Source: Marchantia polymorpha subsp. ruderalis (lineage: Eukaryota > Streptophyta > Marchantiopsida > Marchantiales > Marchantiaceae). Taken from it: a stretch of DNA of 64,000 nt. Where the stretch lies: NCBI GenBank assembly GCA_037833965.1, contig AP031358.1, positions 10,734,001 through 10,798,000 of the forward strand, written 5' to 3'. The notes below the pieces were generated by a model that did no database searches, was not told where the DNA came from, and worked only from the letters and a program-made list of their open reading frames with translations. Of this stretch, positions 30,591 through 42,400 are shown piece by piece. Each line of letters begins with the position of its first letter. Within the stretch, counting starts at the first letter, position 1. Position numbers and translations under genes: made by a program.

Positions 30591-31818
30591 GGCCTGTCAA
30601 GATCCTTGCGCAACTCGCCTCCGCACTCTCTCCTCTCTCTGCAGGTCTCTCCGCCCTTGCGCGTAATCTTGGAAGCTGGAAATCGCAAAATCAAGAATGA
30701 GAGAATGAGACTGGAGGGCAGTCTTTTCTTCTCCGAGTTCAAGATCGTCCAACGTTCTTACTGGTTACAATTTACGCAGCCGGCTATACGGCCTAACGGT
30801 TCGCCCTTGCATGCTCGAATTCACGTCTCCGCACTGCGCGCATTCGCATGCGTGAATGTCGAATTCTCCCGCCGCCACCGTCTTCCGGACTCGATTTCGC
30901 CGCAGTGTATACGTCGGCTATGTTGTCTTTTCCTAACCCGTTCATCACCGGAGGCGTGTCGCCGCTGGCGTGTTCCTTATCCGTCGGCGCCTTGCTGGAG
31001 GCGCACATCCAGTCGGCGCGAATTACGCCGGCGCGTATTCGTACCGCTTATTTTGTCCGTTCTGCCTCGTCCATTGCTGACGGCGCATATCCCGCCGGCG
31101 CAAATCATGCCAGCGCATCCGCCTATCAGCGCCACGTCGGAGGCGTACGTCCGGCCGGCGCTTTTCTTCCGTTGCGCAGCCGCCAAAGGCGCTTCCGACT
31201 CTGAGTTGATTTCCTCCCATGAGCGCGTGATTCCGCCGAAGGCGCATCGCCGAAGGCGTACGGGAGTCCTTTCCGACTGTGAACCCTAGCGCGAACGGCG
31301 CATGTCCGGCTACGAGTTTTCCGATGCTCATAACTTCTTCGTCCCTGATCCATCTCCAACGCTCTTGGGCTCGTTAGGACGAGCGTCCCGAGCTCTTTCC
31401 AATGTGACTTCAATCAATTGGAACTACCGTGTATTCCGATCGTTATGAAGGTTTCCCTTTCCGCGCTAGCGGCGCATCGCCGAAGGCGCACTCATGGTCG
31501 GAAGCCTTCAGAGGTCCGTGCCGTTCTTCTGACGTCTTTAGCGAAATCTCCTCCGGAGGTGTGTGCGCCGGAAGCGTGGCTTCCTTAAACGCTGGAAGCG
31601 CGTGAGTAGAGACACCTCAGAAAAGGAGCTTTTGCCGAAGGCGCCGAAGACATTTGGCGCTGGTACATCCGACTTCGCGACTCTTCGTGACCTCGTGACG
31701 ATCTCCTCAATCCACTCTATTTAACGTACCCTTTTCTAACTACAGACACTGCTTCGGTACTTGTTTTCTAAAATTGTTTAAATTCTGCAAAAAAAACAAA
31801 AAGTGTGTTACCACATTA
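30591..31818 (-). promoter_or_regulatory. GC-rich upstream region of the NRE gene
   Basis: CpG-rich sequence upstream of the 896-codon gene, with many CCGAAGGCG / GGCGCA repeats (for example 31,231-31,266, 31,470 and 31,630). A TTAAATAG string on the minus strand at about 31,718 could serve as a TATA box. No other gene is seen. The promoter role is inferred from position. Confidence 0.4.
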
Positions 31819-32257
31819 CTACTCGTGCTTTGCATGAAGTGGTTGAAACTCTAGAAGTGAAAACGAAGTCCTATGCTGAAGCTACCAAGTCTGCTCATAT
31901 CTTTTTCTGTCAAGAGCAAGAGATTGAAAAGGCTAATCAATTTGCTCGTATGAAGAATGTGAAAAATTTCGAGTCTACCTAAATCTGAGAAGGAAGAGGT
32001 GAAGAGTGTGGTCACCAAGTTCTTGACTGAAACACTTGATGTTCCTAATCCGGATTTGGCTCAAGCTTATCGTATTGGCAACAAAGGCGCACAACCTCGT
32101 GCCATTATTGTTAAGTTTGTGGATCAAGCTCAACGTGATATGGCTTTAGCTAACAATGCCATTCTCAAGGGACGGAGGATTTGGTTAGATCCAGATCTTA
32201 CAACTCTTCAAGTTGAAGCAAGGAGGAAGGAGCTTGCAAAAGTCAAAGAAGCTCAAG

Positions 32258-32594
32258 AAGCCCGCCCCGGGGGTTGGCCTCAATCTCTTTAGCAAATAAT
32301 CTTGACTTATGAACAATATCATTTTATTCATTTGTCCTTGCAGAAAACATTGTTTATGTTGCCAATCAATGTAATTTCATTTTGCATATAGGTTATGTAC
32401 ATGCATGAATTATATGTTAAAAGTAAAAAATATTAGCTGTTGCAAGGGGATTATTAGAATTTTTTTTTTGAAAAATGGTAAAAGAATTTCATCATAAAAT
32501 TCTATTTTAGTATTTACATTAAACTTGCAAACAATATCTCATTATTCCAAATTATCGAGTGAAGTTGAATAGCTTTGAAAATATAGGAACCAAT
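32258..32594. other. Spacer, no gene seen
   Basis: A short GC-rich junction (CCCGCCCCGGGGG) follows truncated LINE-H, then AT-rich DNA without recognisable features. Confidence 0.5.
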
Positions 32595-32820
32595 TGTTGA
32601 GGTTAACTCTAATTAAGTAGTAACCTCACATTTAGCTATTTATAGTTAAGATTGATCGCCGGTATTGAGCATATATACCCATTATCTCTGTATTATCAAA
32701 CACAACACACAGTAAACTATCAGGATGTTATTCCTCCCGTGGACGTAGCCATTGAGAATGAACCACGTTATATGCGGGTCTCTCGTGTTGATGGCTTCGT
32801 TTGTTGAGTGTGTCATTGAC
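32595..32820 (+). mobile_element. Ty1/copia-type LTR (solo or remnant)
   Basis: A 226-bp block starts TGTTGAGG and ends TGACA. It carries the CGTGGACGTAGCC...GAACCACGTT arrangement often seen in plant copia LTRs. It is similar in length and wording to the LTR at 58,635-58,858. The following ATTCTCGTGTTTTAGAGCC could be a decayed primer-binding site. No copia coding sequence follows. Confidence 0.65.
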
Positions 32821-34669
32821 AATTCTCGTGTTTTAGAGCCATTTGAAAAATATGAAGTGTGCTAATTACTTGTTTTGCTTGTGTACAAGATTCTAACGAG
32901 TCATATTTGTATGGCAAGATTTATCAAGGCCAAACTCCTTAGGCTAGTTGGTTGATAAACATTCAACTAGATCAAGAAGTCCAGAAAATAACAAATGAAT
33001 AAAAAAAGAACAAAATTCATTCAAACAACATAAGAGACAAATTCAAATATTAAGCAAAACAAGATGGTGGTCATGAAGTTTGCATAAGAATGATATGAGA
33101 TAATCAAATACGATGGACGTGGTGACTATTTGATCTGATATTAATTGTTGAAACAAAAAATGAGAATTTCACATATTGAAAAATACATAGCACAACGCCA
33201 ACAAATTAAAATGTGTTGTTTTTCATTGCCAAGCTAGGTACACAAAATCAAAATTTTATATCAAAACCTAAATAAATCATAGCGTGTAGTAAAAAGTCTA
33301 AATCTAATTCTGATTAGAGTCAAATTAGAATTTATATCATTTTTAAATTAGTACTAACATTTTACAGGCTATATTATTTAGAAATTTAAAACCTTATGTA
33401 TAAATAAGATACAAAATCATTACAAAATTATATAAAATATTACAAAGTTGAAAATGCAAATGTCAAAATAGTTGCATATGTGGCAAACATATATTCCTAC
33501 ATTTTGTAGTTTCATGATTTATCAATTGATTTAACATCTAGTTTAAATTAATTCAAAAGAACATGGATATTGATATATTTAAATAAAAAAGAAAACTAAA
33601 CAATTGATGATAAAACAAAAATCATTTGTAATCAATACAATGAATACGCAATATATTTTGAATCTCAGTCAATGATATTTGTCATGTGATCAATTTAGAT
33701 GAAATAAAAAAACATGTAATTATTTTTGTAAAAAACAATACACTACTTTTGCATTATATTTCATGCTATATGATGACTTACAATGGAATTAATATACATG
33801 TATGTAGAGTCATAACTATTATTTTATCAAATTAAACATGAAATGATTCTTCAAAATGAAGAAAGAAAACTTCTTACCATTGATATTTTTAGCCTAAACC
33901 GTCTTGATAATAGAGACATACATTCTAAATCTATTACAAATTTATCTGTATTAAGATACCACATGTATAATTGATATAAATATAGAGTAGTGAGATGATA
34001 TTGATGTAGATGTTTGTAAAATTACATTTTTACCATTTACCATTTTAAAAAGTAAATGACTAAAATTATTGTGAAGGTTATGAATTTCATACTTCCTTAC
34101 TTCTCAATTCTCCATCTACATCTATATTACTTTGCTGCAATCAATTGTTTTTCATTATGCGAGATGCGTGAAGTCATTCATTTGGTTGTTGTTGTTTGAT
34201 TGATGATCATACATCACATATAGAATCGGGCTATCGAACTAGTAGATATACTTCAAATTTATGATTTATTAGTTCTTCTACATCATGAATCTTTAATTCA
34301 TGTGAATTATGAGCGGTGGATTGAAAGAAAATTTCATGTAATGGCGGGTGAGATATCTCACAGCTTTTAATTTGTAGAGATCTTTATTGTCTCTATATAT
34401 AAGAGATAATCAAGGTCGAAAATGGGCACGAAAAACGTTCAGCATGCTTTATTATTATAAGTTGTTAGTACGGTAGAACACAACTAGTCACATTCATGGA
34501 ATGATATGTTTTTAAGATACTCTACGGATTACATCTTCTACAGCCAGGAACTTTCACTTGTAGCTAATGGCTTGTGGTAGGATATAACAAACGACGTTTT
34601 CTGGTCAAGGTTGTGGTTCGGCGACATTGGCCTGAATACTTTGATTTTGTGTTGATGTGAAATATATAT

Positions 34670-34706
<37 letters not shown>

Positions 34707-36482
34707 GAATATTAACAATGATCATCAAGTAAAGAGAATACACAGAAGTAGAAAGTTTCGTAGCAGTTTCTTAAGCCCTCTTGGCTTTATTGAAGTAAAT
34801 TCGATGCTTGAAGGTAAAAGTTATATAGACTTCAGAACGTATGTACCAAAATTTGATGAGACAAAGTTTACTTATTCACTCATCATCTGTAGCGTTATTT
34901 CATACGCGACTCATTCATTGCCTTCATCTGCTTCGGATTTGTAAAGCTAAAGAGGTTACATCTTGACAAGCAGGCATTGCATTTGATGTTCTTGGACGTG
35001 AAATATAGTAAACTCTTATTGGTAACATAGTGCTAACAGTACAGGTTTTAGAGTAAATAAAAGTATTGTATTGCGTTGTATGTACAGGGCTTGGAACGTT
35101 AGTCTCCTTCATGCTTATCGATAGTGTGATATGAGAAAAAAGAGGGTGTAGTTTAATGGCTGAAAACTAAATCATTTGCTTCTAGTGTGTTGAGAGAAAA
35201 TAACGGGATTTCAGAAGGCTGAGAACACTACCTCCGCATTTCTTATCCACCAAGTAAAATGAAAGCCCCAATAAACATCACTTGCGACTGCTTTGGCCTT
35301 TGGATCAAATAATTAAATAATGCATTTAAGTTTCTTTCCAAGATAAGCTAAAGGTCTAACCATTCCCTGCATCGGCAGAATAATGTCTGCGGTAACAGCA
35401 ACGTTAGGTTGAGTGTAAAACATGTCGGCAAATCCAGTGGTTTGCCTCTGAATCCAAATCAAAGCGCGAGGTGCCAGAGACAAAAAATCAGTAATTTACT
35501 TACTTTACTCAAACCAGCATCTCCAATGGCCGTGATAAATAACAAGATGGCTTGGAACTCTCTTTGCTTCTTTGAACTTTGGCCTAGGCAGAATGTGGAT
35601 TATACAAACCCAACATAACATAAAGGTAGGTCATATTGATAATGACGGCTCAATTCATGATACTCAAGGCATTTGAAACAAAAATCAACATTGTGTAACA
35701 CTGGAACACAACTACGCCATTTACCCTTTAGTGACAGCAGGAATGGAAAGCTTATAATGCTCTTGTAAATTGACTGAATCTGACAGTGATACAACATCTT
35801 ACAGGATGGTCGCAACTATCCCCATCGGACTATCTCGAGCCTCGCACTTCTCACATGGGGAGATAAATTTGAGACTAATATCATTATTTTCACAAGCCTG
35901 TATAAAGAATATAGAGTGAAGTTCTGAGACCAGAAAACACGGCGTGAAGCTTCAAGGTCTAGATGGACAGAGTAAGTACTCAAGATCGTCCTTACCGGGA
36001 CAAGCTAATTTAGAGCCTCACAAAGACTTCCATCCGCAGATTAGTTTTCATCGTCAAGGGTCCACAAAGAATTCAGAGCTGCTATCTGCGCCAGCAAAAA
36101 GAGAGAAGGTTAGAAAAAGCAAACAAATTGGCTGCTAAAGCCATGTTAGCAATCAATACCCTAACAGTAAGCAGCAATCAGCTCAAGATTCAAACATTCA
36201 TAATGACTGCAGTGGTATGCCTCATCAAACGGTCCAAGAATCAATTACGACTGCGAAATCATCCTGAAGTTAAAACATCAGTGAGATCTGTGAGAAAACG
36301 TTGTGCCAATTGCACAACACTAAGAAAACTACACCGGACAAGACACTGACGTATCATGCCAAATAACGACAGATTCACAACCTTGACTAGTGCATATTCC
36401 CTGGTGAAGTAAATGTGAAATGAGTAGTAACTGAAGCCGTTCTGATCAAAGACAAAATTGGCGTCCAAGGTTGAGCATACTC
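32821..36482. other. AT-rich spacer and 3' flank of the ArfGAP gene
   Basis: No coding similarity found. It contains an orphan TTTTTACCATTTACCATTTT LINE-tail-like string at ~34,027 and a (TA)n tract at ~34,671-34,703. The last few hundred bases probably include the ArfGAP 3' UTR, whose end I cannot place. Confidence 0.5.
34671..34703. repeat. (TA)n microsatellite
   Basis: About 16 TA units in AT-rich spacer. Confidence 0.9.
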
Positions 36483-39400
36483 TTATCTAATGCGATCTTG
36501 CAGATCTGCCATAAGACTGGATGCAATGGAAGTCAGCTTCTTCCCAGTTTCTCCGGCAAGATTTTTCAGCGTTGACATATCCTGTGAAGCCTGAAAAGCA
36601 GTAAAATTCTTCAGCTCACTGCTGACATTTTGCCTTCCAGCCTTGCTGTCCTAAAAGGGAAAGAGAAGGCTATCATCCGAGCAGTGAGTTTTACGAGGGA
36701 TATCAAGTAAAACCATCACTAGTGTACGCTATTTTACACTCTACGCTATTAGGTAACTGACCGACATCTTGTTGAACTTGCTGACTATCTACTATACTAC
36801 ATTTAAAGTACCCAATTTAGTCATATGTCGTCATGGGTCCCTTTCAGAGAAAAAATATTTAGTTGGAAATCAAGTGCCGGAAACAGACCGAGATAAGACC
36901 ATTTGGATCTCCGCCTCCGAAACATTATCAACTTCACAATTTCGCAGTCATCCGTTAAGAGCTATAGCCTGGATTATCAGTCTCGATCAATGCTCACAAA
37001 GTTACAAGGGAAGATTTCATTGGCCTGCTTACCAAAAACATGAAGTTGAACAAACGAACTCATATTAGAGGTCGTCAATCTTCATACTGACCTATTTCAG
37101 GGTTTTTTTCAGCTAAAGTTGACACGTGAGTAACTATTGTCACTCTGTTCTAATCATAAAGTTCTGGATACAAAGTGCTTTAACTTCAGTACCTTCAAAG
37201 TGAAACTGCTTTAGTTAAGTTATGGACTCTTTAGTCTGGAATGACTACGCGGTGGTTACTGCTAGCAAAAGTTTGTTTATAAAACTCAAGCATGAAGATA
37301 TTCACCACAAGGTTACTCTTTCAATGCTGATGAGAAACCTTCGTTCGAATGTTCAGATACTTTGACGACTCATCCTGGAGAACCAGAAAGCCGCCTTTTC
37401 AGGTAACGATGGGGCTCCAAAAAAAGATGAAGGAGCGAAGCTATACAGTAGCGTAATAGGGCTCTTCCACGTGACTAAGATTGACAAAATTCCTAGCAAA
37501 AACGTAGGTGCAACAAAGCACAGACCTAAGCTCGTAAGGAAGGCCAGCGGCTTAAAGAGAATAGAGGGACCAACAGCGATGCTTCGCTTGTTTCTTGTCT
37601 TAACGATATATCTTTGATCCATAGAGAGAAGCAATGAGGTTTCTGAAGCCTCTGAGTAGATCAAATACTCAGACAGGAAATACATCGACAATATGACCAC
37701 AGGCTGGAAGTAAACTGGGAAAACAAAAGAAAATTGGACATATGCCGAGGTGCAGAAGGGTACATCTCAAGTTGTTCAGTTATATCAACTAGCGTCAAGC
37801 ACCTGTCTAAATCCCAGTGCTGTGCAATCCATTGTTACTGCAAATTAATAAACTCGTTGGACGGACTCGTCCTAGCTTACGACTATGAGGAAAATTTACG
37901 AACTCAATTCTACATGGGCTTGCAGCAATAACTAGAGCTAAGTATCCTTTCTAAATTAGGTGAAAGGGGAAGAGAAAATCACCTGCTGAGTGAGCTTGTT
38001 CATCAATTCACTGGGACTCAGATCAACAGCTGATGGACTACCACCACCTTCGTCACGGTCGAAAAAGTCGTCGCTTGAGATCGCATTTGAGCTCTGACAA
38101 TGATTTGATTTGACAAACACAACTCAATGTAAGATAGACTGCAAAGCAATTTTATAGAGGGCCCCAGTCCGGGGCTTTATCCATCCTAATGATAGTCCTA
38201 GTCTTGTTCTTGGTGAGCCAGCTGACTGAAATCCTCCGGTCCAGAGAAAATTTGTGGCCACGAACAAAGACCCAGCCAGAACATTCTTCGAGTTAAAGCC
38301 CAGTTTATAAGCTTTTACAATCATGTTGACTAAAGGGCGATTCATCATTGCAATAATGGCAACTTCCGCACTACTGAGAGAAAACAAAAACAAAAATTGT
38401 CCCAGCTCATCTTACAGCGAACTTCTGCAACCGCACTTGACTTTCTGAATCGCCAGCCTTATTCTGGTCCCCAAAGTATTGAGCAGATGAGATAGACTTT
38501 GCATTAGCAAACTTCTTCTGCGCTTCACCGCTGTCCTCGATCTGCAAGAAAAAGCAGAAGATTATAAGAATCTATCAGGCGAATTAACCCCATCCACCGG
38601 AAATTGAGGCAATAAAGACCAGGTATGGCATGGCACAGTATTCAGTTCAGTTCATAAAATGGACGGACTTAAAAAACCAGGTTTCCTTGGATCTCCTTAC
38701 CAAAAAACGTACCGTTACACTCTACGAAATATTGTAGTAGATAAAATAGAGCGTTATTCTCACAACAAGACCAGCTAATAAAACATATGCATAGCAGTTA
38801 CCTGAACCTTCGCACGGCTAGAACTGCCAGTTTGTCTCCGGTTATCAGAGTTACTCCCGAACTCATTAAAAAAATCTCCAGCTGTTGAAGGTGCTGAGAC
38901 ATGACCAGTTGCGGAGCTACTGGTGTTGCTAACTTGGTCATCAGTGTAGACAAATCGAGAAGCCCTGGGTGCAGATTGAACAACAGAATTTGTCGAAGAA
39001 ACTACTGGCTCTGGAGGAGGTTCAACTGGCTTTTGGTCATATATGCTATCACTTGACTGGAAGCAAAGAGCAGAGGAAACATCAGTATAATCCCGAAACA
39101 ATGCTCGAGCACAATCATTGCAACCCCCCTTCAGTTCAAACTCACATTGCACTCACCTGTCCGTTTATTGTATATTGGTAAACATTCTGTTCGAAGTAAT
39201 ACAGCAAGACTAGACAGTGAAGTGTGAACATGCTCCTAATCTTTAAGGTAAACAACTGTCTGCAGCGAACACAAGACTGCAAATCATTTAAACGCAAGAA
39301 AAGAGCGAGTGACAACAACGTAAGCATGCACCTCGGGAAATTTGGTAGCGAAGACCAGGTAACAAGTAATAACACATGTCACTAAAGCATCCACGGATAC

Positions 39401-42400
39401 AAGATACTGCGTAACGTTTGAAGCGTAACGTTTGATCAGATCTTGTCATTCAAAAACGTCATGAAACAGGACGGATATCACCGATCTACGAAACTTCAAT
39501 ATATACAATACCCATCACCTCGTCGTCACGGTAAGAGTAACCCAATGAGACGATTTTAAGAAAAGGTACACGCCAACACAGCCTTCAGCGGTGACAGGTC
39601 AGAAGGAACACATACATGGGCTAGAAAGGTGGTGAGGATGGAACACAGATAAAACAATGCAGAGCCGGTAGAGGACATAGTCGAAGGGCAGCCGTATACA
39701 AAGGACGAAGTTCGTCACGAGAAACTTTAAATAGAATGGCCAAGACCTGATGATTCGACGACAAGATATTCCCAACCCGGCTGGACCATAAGCGTACGGT
39801 AAAATTTGACTCATGATCTATGTCCTATAATAACAAGTTTAGCTCATAATAGGTAGCTTAGACCACACGGTCAGTAGAAAGACACAGTGATTAAAACATA
39901 CTAGTTATTGTAACTAGACGCAAATAAAAGAAAGAATATACTTTGATTGCAAGGATGGTACACTCGACTCACCAAGTTGATCAAGAAAGCTTCGTCGTTT
40001 GATTCAGAAGGGAGACCCCTCTTTCTGGAACACTTTAATTTCCTTAGGAGCTAGTTGATATGACCTCCCGGCTAGTACAATGATCTAATACAAACGAGTA
40101 CAGTTCTTGTCTTGACTCTAGGAACATAAATATGAGCAGCCAAGTGAAGCTCAAATAGAGTCACGCGCACATTGAGATAGATCAATTCTATATTCGAAAT
40201 TTTCGTAGTGCACAAAGGTGCACCACAGCTAGGTCTTCCTTACTCTTCCCTCCCGTCACGCTCGATTATTACTTTCTTTCCCCCCTCTCACTAATCTGAT
40301 TATACAAGTCTCAATTTTGGAGGACTCAAAAGAAAGCATATATTGTGTTCAAACTACGAATTCTAATTTCTGGAAAACGCGAAGAAATAAAGGAAAGCTC
40401 TAAGCGAGAAAAAGCTCAACTTCATGTACAAAGACGTGTGCACAATAGCAAACTCAACTGAAATATCAGCTCAACATTCAGCAATGGTTTTGAATGTAGA
40501 AAACTGGGTCTGAAGCTGGTGCAGGATGTTTCTTAGCTGTCATCGTAGGTCGACGTAGAAGGTACTTACTTCATAAAAAAGTTCGAGTTGTCTTGCAGAC
40601 ACAGTACGTTAATGGTAATGAACATGATGATTTGAACAAACCAACACTACGACGCGCACACGATATTCAGCGACCCGACCCGACCCGACAAACAAGTAAA
40701 AAAAATACAAGGAGATCGGGTCCCAGACACTGAAGATTTGGACTATCTAACATCATCCAAAACTTTCAAGGCACGTAAATAGACCACCGTAACACTTCAC
40801 GACTAACACTCAATACATTAGGACATCCAATATTATCCTTCCGGCGAAAACAACCTCTGCAAAATATGCTCGACTTCTGTCTTGGAGCTTCAGACATTCA
40901 ATTAAGAGCTACAGGTATGGATGAAAGTTAGCATTGGTGCACGATGTGGAAATAAACAGGGAGTAGAAGTATAAACAACACTGGGTGGCAGTCCAAGATT
41001 AAACAAGAAAGAAGACAGAGGATGAACGCCGAGACTCAGTCACATTGAAGCAACAAAAGCAAAACCACTTTTACAAAGCACCCCCTTACCTTGGTTGTGA
41101 GTTTTCTGACTCCCAGGCCACCACCAACTTTACCACCAGTTAATTTCCTTGCACCAAGGACTGGAGGCTTTCTTGTGGCAGAGCTTGGAGTTGGGCGAGC
41201 AACAGGCGCAGGAGCAGATGCTGCTTGTTCAAAAAAGAGTTCTCTTTCTTCTCCTTTTCTCTCATCATTATGGCCGTTTACTTGTTTTGGACTATCAAAG
41301 GAAGGAAAAAAATCAGGCTCTGAAACAGCAGAAGAGGCGGCAGCAGCTGCGAAGGCGGCTGCACTCAGAGAAGAGCTTTTCTGAACTTCTTTGATGAGGA
41401 GCTGTCGGTAGAGCTCAGCAGCTCTTGATGTGTACTTTGATTCAATCTTGCCACCGTCGGTCCAACCATGCTGCTTAAAAAAAACTCTCCCTCGTCCGTT
41501 CCCACCAAAGGACATCAACTTCAGTTGATCTTGATTCCACGAGTCGAGACTTGTAGACCTTCCATGGTAAAAAAAATTACATAAGAGGCATTAACACATT
41601 TGTAAAAGTACATAACAACCATCATTACGTCAATCCATGGTAATAACCTTATTGGACAAAGATGCATATAAGTATGCATTTGAATACTCGTGAAGTATCT
41701 TGTCAGCGCACTGGATACATTGAGTTTACACTTCCGGGAAGCATACAACAGGATATTTAGAAAATGGATGCAAAGTCCTCGAAGAGTGGGGAAAACCACA
41801 ACCAGATAACTGATCTAATTACTCGCACTGAATCGTTAGCTGAATGGCTAGTGAGCTCTTGCCAGAAAACGTAGGGGCTTACTTTGAGACTCTGCTCCTT
41901 GTGATATGGGTAGCACTTTGTGAAGGAAGGGCTTACAACGTCAGGAATGAAAGTAAATCCAACCATTAGCTACTCTTAGTTACATATACTTAGCAAAGCC
42001 GAGTACAAATAATTAAGAGGGGCTTTAGAAGCCAAGCTGTGATAGATAAAAACGTGTGGCAGTATAATGACCCCGTGCTGCAAGCTGCAGATCCAACATT
42101 GATTATAATGAAAATAAAAGAGTGAAAAAATATTACATAAACTTACGAAAATGAAGCTAGAGGCAAGAGAATAGAATACAGTCCAAGTAGCAGCAGCAAT
42201 AATAATTAGTGCAAGACGAGCGTCACTGAGCAGTTCCGCAGTTAGCCAGATGGACGGATGAGAACAATCCAATTACAAGGTTCTCAGAAGGTATCGAGAC
42301 AGGGAAATGCTGACACAGTTCCTATCAAAGATAATAGGAAAGAGAGACTGCAATCAAGGACGAGATGAAAGTATCAAATCCAAGCTGCTCCTACTTTTAG

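Larger units (their letters stand above)
26934..31818. mobile_element. NRE copy 2: 4.9 kb element with one large antisense gene
   Basis: It is flanked by the 5-bp repeat CTACT (26,929-26,933 and 31,819-31,823). Removal with one repeat restores in-frame QASTRALHEV in LINE-H ORF1. The ends form a short imperfect inverted repeat: GTAATGTAATAACCCAC on the left against GTAATGTGGTAACACAC as the reverse complement of the right end (14 of 17). The left end aligns with that of copy 1. No LTR, RT, integrase or transposase is visible. The body is far more GC- and CpG-rich than the surrounding DNA. The minus-strand terminus (GTCCCTGTGGGTTCGAT then GGGTTATTACA) recalls sequence near LTR ends of some plant gypsy elements, so an isolated long LTR carrying a gene is an alternative reading. 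Confidence 0.8.
26712..32257 (+). pseudogene. LINE-H ORF1, split by NRE copy 2
   Basis: It begins ATGATGGATTCTG (26,712) with MMDSENKLLNLVQTVLEELK, a coiled coil parallel to LINE-F ORF1, and runs to QAST at 26,933. NRE copy 2 follows. The frame resumes at 31,824 (RALHEVVETLEVK). A one-base insertion near 31,967 and a stop disrupt the RRKNVRISGLPE region (here MKNVKNFEST). The C-terminal basic domain (AIIVKF, KGRRIWLDPDLT) is then readable to ~32,257, where it joins unrelated GC-rich sequence. ORF2 is absent. Confidence 0.8.
15405..32290 (+). mobile_element. LINE-H: split LINE hosting LINE-E, LINE-F and NRE copy 2
   Basis: Plus-strand 5' monomer arrays (M3 at 15,405-15,904, then M2 at 15,905-16,843) point towards an ORF1 that begins at 26,712 and is itself split by NRE copy 2. 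LINE-E occupies the space between arrays and ORF1. I infer that array and ORF1 are one LINE split by LINE-E, because order and orientation fit and LINE-E and LINE-G show M2 arrays directly before ORF1. I could not confirm a target duplication around LINE-E. ORF1 ends abruptly at about 32,257, so ORF2 is missing. Confidence 0.55.

Noticed and set aside
26934-31818. NRE as an LTR retrotransposon with its own LTR pair
   Set aside because: The first and last kilobase show no direct repeat by eye. A solo long LTR remains possible and is stated as an alternative.
34657-34944. Plus-strand frame of 95 codons beginning with an Ile-Tyr repeat
   Set aside because: The start is a translated (TA)n microsatellite and the remainder has no similarity that I can recognise.
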